From Lumbricus terrestris (taxonomy: Eukaryota; Annelida; Clitellata; Crassiclitellata; Lumbricidae): 64,000 nucleotides of DNA. Numbering within the stretch: position 1 is the first letter of the stretch; each line of letters opens with the position of its first letter. A program made the position numbers and the translations under genes. The stretch covers positions 18,959,685 through 19,023,684 of the forward strand of contig OX457044.1 in assembly GCA_949752735.1 (NCBI GenBank). Reading direction: 5' to 3'. The notes under the pieces are model-generated. The model ran no database searches. It was not told the origin of the DNA and saw only the letters and a list, made by a program, of their open reading frames with translations. Shown piece by piece: positions 58,893 through 64,000 of the stretch.

Positions 58893-61158
58893 TAATGGAA
58901 AAGTAGTATGCACAGGAATAGGAGTGTGCATGAAGGGCATTTAACACTTTGCTGGTTGAACAAATTGCTCGTCAAATATCTCCTTGCAATTCAGTTACCG
59001 AATAGCTTACAGTAATGAATTGAATTAAAACTCTGACAGGTCAATCACACAGGCCAACAAGTAACATTTTTCTCTTGTAAGATTTCTGAAAGGCTGTTTT
59101 TATACTAGACCACGGCGACTGCAAAAGTATGGATATCGTCATCTATAGCTTACACCATTTCAGGAAGCAAACATGGCATGACACATCAGGGTTTAAAGTG
59201 ATTGGTAACGCATGTGAATGTCGCTCCAACTGCTCTCAAAATTCTTGGTTTGCATTCCCACTGTTGACGATGCATGGAACCATGAAAACTCATGTGTTCC
59301 AATAAACTCCTATTATAATTCAGCATTCCTACTGCTCGCATAATCAGCATTCCCACTGCTCACCCAAGTCACTTTTAACCCCTGAATGACATGCAGCACA
59401 CATGAGGCACCCACTTTTGTCCTGGTCATCAACGTTACAGCCAAAATACAAGCAGCAGCCGACTTGCTTCCTGGTCTTTGCAAAAAAGCAACTGTGAGAT
59501 TCGATAAAGTACTCTCCACACACAGAGCAAAACTTATCTGGTAAACAAATACACCTGCATCACCGTCTTATTGCCTTTCAACGCTGAAATGAATTGTGAA
59601 ACTAATGGTAAATGTAAACAGTAAGCCAACAGTGTGATCAGCAAAAATTAGGTCAGATGCAGGACAGAAGTGGATGGTATATGCGGGTATACAGAGGGGA
59701 ATCACCTCACAAATATTTGCGCTTAGTATATGAGACAATGACCTGCAAGCAGCAAGCTAATGGTACGATTAGCAAAAATTAGTTGCAACTATAGTGTGTA
59801 CACACCTCTAATTTTGCCACTACAGCCCTTGTTAAGTGGTTTGTTTTTGCAAACTTCCTGTCAGGAATAAGCAAGAAATTATGGCAACCACAACAATTAA
59901 AGAATCCCTAGAAAGGTGAAACATATTTCGCTATAAATGACCTACAACATAAAATGGCAATTTTCAAAGCACAAATCTGAAATCAGCAAAATATAAAAAT
60001 ATAAACGATAATAAAAGGTAGCCAAAAAAATTATACCCATACCATAAATACCTTGTTGACATGTGTTATCATCAGACAAAGACTGCAAAAATAAATCAAA
60101 ATTCTAATTAAATACTAATTTAATAAGTATGCATGTAAATTCATGCATACCAGTGAATGCTTACCAGCTGGAATGTATTACGGAAGCAATTCGTCAATCA
60201 TCAAGGTACTAAAGTAGACCCACTGCTGGTTAAATTCACTGTTCGTTCACTAGTGCGTGAAGGACTTATTCACGGTTCTGACACATCAACAACCATCCTA
60301 GTGCAATTCAAACCAGGATCCATCATGTTATGGGAGAGAGTACTCAGCCAGTCAGCCAACCTGTCACAGAAATACAAACAGAGAAAAGAACGCATGAGAT
60401 GATGGTAAAACCCATTTCTCACGTGATTCACGCAGTGAAAAAGAAAAACTGAGAGAAAAGAGTTGTCCACAAATCAAACGACTCAGCTACAGATACTTAC
60501 AAGAATGAAAGAAAAAACAGTCATTTGTGCATCAACTGATCCTATAATGACTTTGGTATACACTGGCGTGCGCTGTGGTTTAGAGTAAGGATGCTTTGTG
60601 TTATTTAAATGTCATGCAATGCAGATCAAAGTGCAGTATAAATAATTGGTCACAATAAGAACATATTTATATTGGATTTAGGATTCTGTGTGCTATTGTA
60701 AACCATGTGACTATTGATTGGCTATAATGTATGTTTATTATACTTTGTCTGAACAGCAAAATGTGGATAGCAATCGGTATATTAAAGAATATTCTTATCC
60801 TATATCATCTTATGATTCTTATCTTAACACAGTGGCACAAAGATACACCACACTCCGAAAGGTTCAATCAATCTTTCATTCCACAAATGACGTTAGTAAA
60901 ATGAGCCGTAGGACACAATGGATACCGTGCATGCCTGTCACACGGCCAAATTCGACTCCTACCATAAGTTATGATCAATTGATCATCCATTCCTACTATG
61001 AATTGTAATCGTGTTGAGAGCAACAGTTTGAAATTAAACAAGGATTATTATTTATATTATGGACCACCCATAACAACTGTCTGCCAACTGTACTTTAAAA
61101 ATGTGCCTACTGTGCATCAGTGAGCACAGCATAGGAAATGCACGATATATTATTCACA
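58893..61158. other. Unannotated spacer
   Basis: No gene or clear mobile element recognised. Confidence 0.4.
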
Positions 61159-61566
61159 TGGGTCATTCCGCCTCAGTTCAACAAATGCTTCCCACTCGAC
61201 CATCTCAGATTTGGATGAAATTTGCACAGAATGTGCATAGATGCAGGCTATTAGAACATGCTGTGCAAAAGTTGAGAGCAATACTCCCAGTAGTTTTTTT
61301 TATACGGAATTTTAAAGACACCTGGGGTGACCCCACTTATCGCGATTCGAAAATTGCGTCTTAATTTGCTGCCATGTTCAGGGGGCTATAAGTCGACTAT
61401 CATTGCAGATAAATAGATGAAATTTTCAGGATACATAGTCATCGTGGTGCTAATCAAGGATATTGAAAGAACTTGATATCTGATGGATAGTTTTTTTCTA
61501 GCTACACATTGAAAATCGGGAAAAAAACAATGACCCTGTCTGGCGCAAGTACTTTACTGCTCTACT

Positions 61567-61878
61567 ATGACCAAATGGGTTCATTATCAGAGAAAGTGTG
61601 AACCACTGGGCATTATAGTCCACATTGTGTGCACAGAAAAGCAATTAGGTCAGCTTTATCATGTGTACCTGTTGCATTATAGCCTTCTGAAAATGAAAGA
61701 AACCACTTTTTTGTCTTTCGACGACAAAGTTCAAGGCCTTAAATGGGCATGTGGGACAGGTGATACAGCCATGAAATTAACACCATTGGAAAGAGCAGCT
61801 CAAATACTACTAGATACAAGAAGAATTGCTTTTGAGACTCCTGTGGTTCAACGATTACAACTATTTCCATTAGAGTAG
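61567..61878 (+). CDS. Unrecognised 103-codon ORF, unit 1
   Basis: Begins MTKWVHYQRKCEPLGIIVHI and ends VVQRLQLFPLE. I do not recognise the family. It is intact, with no signal peptide or membrane segment evident. Conservation of the frame in four of five copies is the only evidence that it may be coding. Recent duplication could explain that equally well. Confidence 0.4.
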   Translation: MTKWVHYQRKCEPLGIIVHIVCTEKQLGQLYHVYLLHYSLLKMKETTFLSFDDKVQGLKWACGTGDTAMKLTPLERAAQILLDTRRIAFETPVVQRLQLFPLE

Positions 61879-61942
61879 TGTTTTAAGCATTCGCGAACTG
61901 ATACGAGCCGATATAACGAGCTTAGTACTTTACTGCTCTACT

Positions 61943-62254
61943 ATGACCAAGTGGGTTCATTATCAGAGAAAGTGTGAACCACTGGGCATTATAGTCCACA
62001 TTGTGTGCACAGAAAAGCAATTAGGTCAGCTTTATCATGTGTACCTGCTGCAATATAGCCTTCTGAAAATGAAAGAAACCACTTTTTTGCCTTTCGACGA
62101 CAATGTTTAAGGCCTTAAATGGGCATGTGGGATAGGTGATACAGCTATGAAATTAACACCATTGGAAAGAGCAGCGCAAATACTACTAGATATAAGAAAA
62201 ATTGCTTTTGAGACTCCTATGGTTCAACGATTACAACTATTTCCATTAGAGTAG
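61943..62254 (+). pseudogene. 103-codon ORF, unit 2, with internal stop
   Basis: Same frame as unit 1. The segment DDKVQGL is changed to DDNV-stop-GL near 62110, and there are further substitutions (Ile for Thr, Lys for Arg). Confidence 0.6.
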
Positions 62255-62465
62255 TGTTTTAAGCATTCGCGAACTGATATTTTTAAAACAATTTCATGTG
62301 TCTGACATATCCAGATGGTTGGCTGAAAATCATATTTATTAACTACTTACTTTATGTACACACTGGCAAACATTCAAGAGTTCAGTTTTCATATACTTAT
62401 CATGCATTGCCATATAATAATGGCAGCAAATGTTCAAAATACTACTACGATGTAAGCTGCTGTAT

Positions 62466-62753
62466 TCATTGAACTACAGAAGTCTCAAAAGCAATTCTTC
62501 TTGTATCTAGTAGTATTTGAGCTGCTCTTTCCAATGGTGTTAATTTCATAGCTGTATCACCTATCCCACATGCCCATTTAAGGCCTTGAACTTTGTCGTC
62601 GAAAGACAAAAAAGTGGTTTCTTTCATTTTCAGAAGGCTATATTGCAGCAGGTACACATGATAAAGCTGACCTAATTGCTTTTCTGTGCACACAATGTGG
62701 ACTATAATGCCCAGTGGTTCACACTTTCTCTGATAATGAACCCACTTGGTCAT
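62466..62753 (-). pseudogene. 103-codon ORF, unit 3, 3' truncated
   Basis: Reads as unit 1 to ETSVVQ, then terminates at the boundary with the central spacer, eight codons short. Confidence 0.55.
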
Positions 62754-62817
62754 AGTAGAGCAGTAAAGTACTAAGCTCGTTATATCGGCTCGTATCAGTT
62801 CGCGAATGCTTAAAACA

Positions 62818-63129
62818 CTACTCTAATGGAAATAGTTGTAATCGTTGAACCATAGGAGTCTCAAAAGCAATTCTTCTTGTATCTAGTAGTATTTGAGCTG
62901 CTCTTTCCAATGGTGTTAATTTCATAGCTGTATCACCTATCCCACATGCCCATTTAAGGCCTTGAACTTTGTCGTCGAAAGACAAAAAAGTGGTTTCTTT
63001 CATTTTCAGAAGGCTATATTGCACCAGGTACACATGATAAAGCTGACCTAATTGCTTTTCTGTGCACACAATATGGACTATAATGCCCAGTGGTTCACAC
63101 TTTCTCTGATAATGAACCCACTTGGTCAT
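62818..63129 (-). CDS. 103-codon ORF, unit 4
   Basis: Intact frame with few substitutions (VYLVQYS, ETPMVQ). Confidence 0.4.
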   Translation of the reverse strand: MTKWVHYQRKCEPLGIIVHIVCTEKQLGQLYHVYLVQYSLLKMKETTFLSFDDKVQGLKWACGIGDTAMKLTPLERAAQILLDTRRIAFETPMVQRLQLFPLE

Positions 63130-63193
63130 AGTAGAGCAGTAAAGTACTAAGCTCGTTATATCGGCTCATATCAGTTCGCGAATGCTTAAAACA

Positions 63194-63505
63194 CTACTCT
63201 AATGGAAATAGTTGTAATCGTTGAACCACAGGAGTCTCAAAAGCAATTCTTCTTGTATCTAGTAGTATTTGAGCTGCTCTTTCCAATGGTGTTAATTTCA
63301 TGGCTGTATCACCTATCCCACAGGCCCATTTAAGGCCTTGAACTTTGTCGTCGAAAGACAAAAAAGTGGTTTCTTTCATTTTCAGAAGGCTATAATGCAA
63401 CAGGTACACATGATAAAGCTGACCTAATTGCTTTTCTGTGCACACAATGTGGACTATAATGCCCACTGGTTCACACTTTCTCTGATAATGAACCCATTTG
63501 GTCAT
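63194..63505 (-). CDS. 103-codon ORF, unit 5
   Basis: Intact frame, almost identical to unit 1 (CEPVGII; GIGDT). Confidence 0.4.
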   Translation of the reverse strand: MTKWVHYQRKCEPVGIIVHIVCTEKQLGQLYHVYLLHYSLLKMKETTFLSFDDKVQGLKWACGIGDTAMKLTPLERAAQILLDTRRIAFETPVVQRLQLFPLE

Positions 63506-64000
63506 AGTAGAGCAGTAAAGTACTTGCGCCAGACAGGGTCATTGTTTTTTTCCCGATTTTCAATGTGTAGCTAGAAAAAAACTATCCATCAGATATCAAG
63601 TTCTTTCAATATCCTTGATTAGCACCACGATGACTATGTATCCTGAAAATTTCATCTATTTATCTGCAATGATAGTCGACTTATAGCCCCCTGAACATGG
63701 CAGCAAATTAAGACGCAATTTTCGAATCGCGATAAGTGGGGTCACCCCAGGTGTCTTTAAAATTCCGTATAAAAAAAACTACTGGGAGTATTGCTCTCAA
63801 CTTTTGCACAGCATGTTCTAATACATTTATGCACATTCTGTGCAAATTTCATCCAAATCTGAGATGGTCGAGTGGGAAACTTGTAAAAAATTTGTTGATT
63901 TGAGACGGAATGACCCACATTCTAAATAGTTTAACTTCGATCTGAATATAGAACAACACTGACTCAAAGTACATGCATGCTTATAATAATTTATTCCAAT

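Larger units (their letters stand above)
61159..63917. mobile_element. Large palindromic element carrying five copies of a 103-codon ORF
   Basis: Inverted ends TGGGTCATTCCG at 61159 and 63917 continue inward as about 400-bp near-identical arms (cccactcgaccatctcagat, gggtgaccccacttatcgcg). Inside are five copies of a 376-bp unit, two in plus and three in minus orientation, around a unique spacer at 62282-62465. No transposase or flanking duplication is recognised. Confidence 0.75.

Overview
This window is nuclear DNA from an animal. It holds three intron-containing protein genes and one short secreted-peptide gene, spread through intron and intergenic sequence that is very rich in DNA transposons, MITEs, LINE/SINE fragments, minisatellites and microsatellites. 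The palindrome taggccta recurs throughout. The transposon mix (hAT, Tc1/mariner, L2/CR1-like LINEs, tRNA-derived SINEs) and the gene families point to a bilaterian, most likely a marine invertebrate. An invertebrate deuterostome is possible, but I cannot prove the phylum from the sequence.

Layout. 1-5500: repeats, including an internally deleted hAT transposon (1566-3001). 5533-9976 (+): four 3' exons of a nicotinic-type Cys-loop receptor alpha subunit; its 5' exons lie outside the window or were not recognised. 12192-16466 (+): a two-exon neuropeptide precursor with a TATA box, a signal-peptide exon and two amidated peptides ending in KIPRV-amide. 14400-25700: nested retroelements and DNA transposons, including a 3.2 kb hAT element inserted in the middle of an older reverse-transcriptase sequence. 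26586-41291 (+): a five-exon synaptopodin-2/myopodin-like gene (about 1414 codons) with an N-terminal PDZ domain, a 14-residue repeat tract and a C-terminal class I PDZ ligand. 46103-55490 (-): a four-exon ARHGAP22/24/25-type gene (PH, RhoGAP, Thr-rich tract, coiled coil; about 668 codons), convergent with the synaptopodin-like gene. 56400-64000: a hAT element, a LINE fragment and a 2.8 kb palindromic element with five copies of an unrecognised 103-codon ORF.

Exon boundaries were placed by eye from GT/AG sites, codon phase and family similarity. In all four genes the phases close exactly, which is the strongest support available here. The synaptopodin-like and RhoGAP proteins both belong to actin-regulating families, but nothing in the sequence shows that they are co-regulated. 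The best candidate for something not described before is the KIPRV-amide precursor. Next come the receptor with altered agonist-site and pore residues and the palindromic multi-ORF element at the right end.
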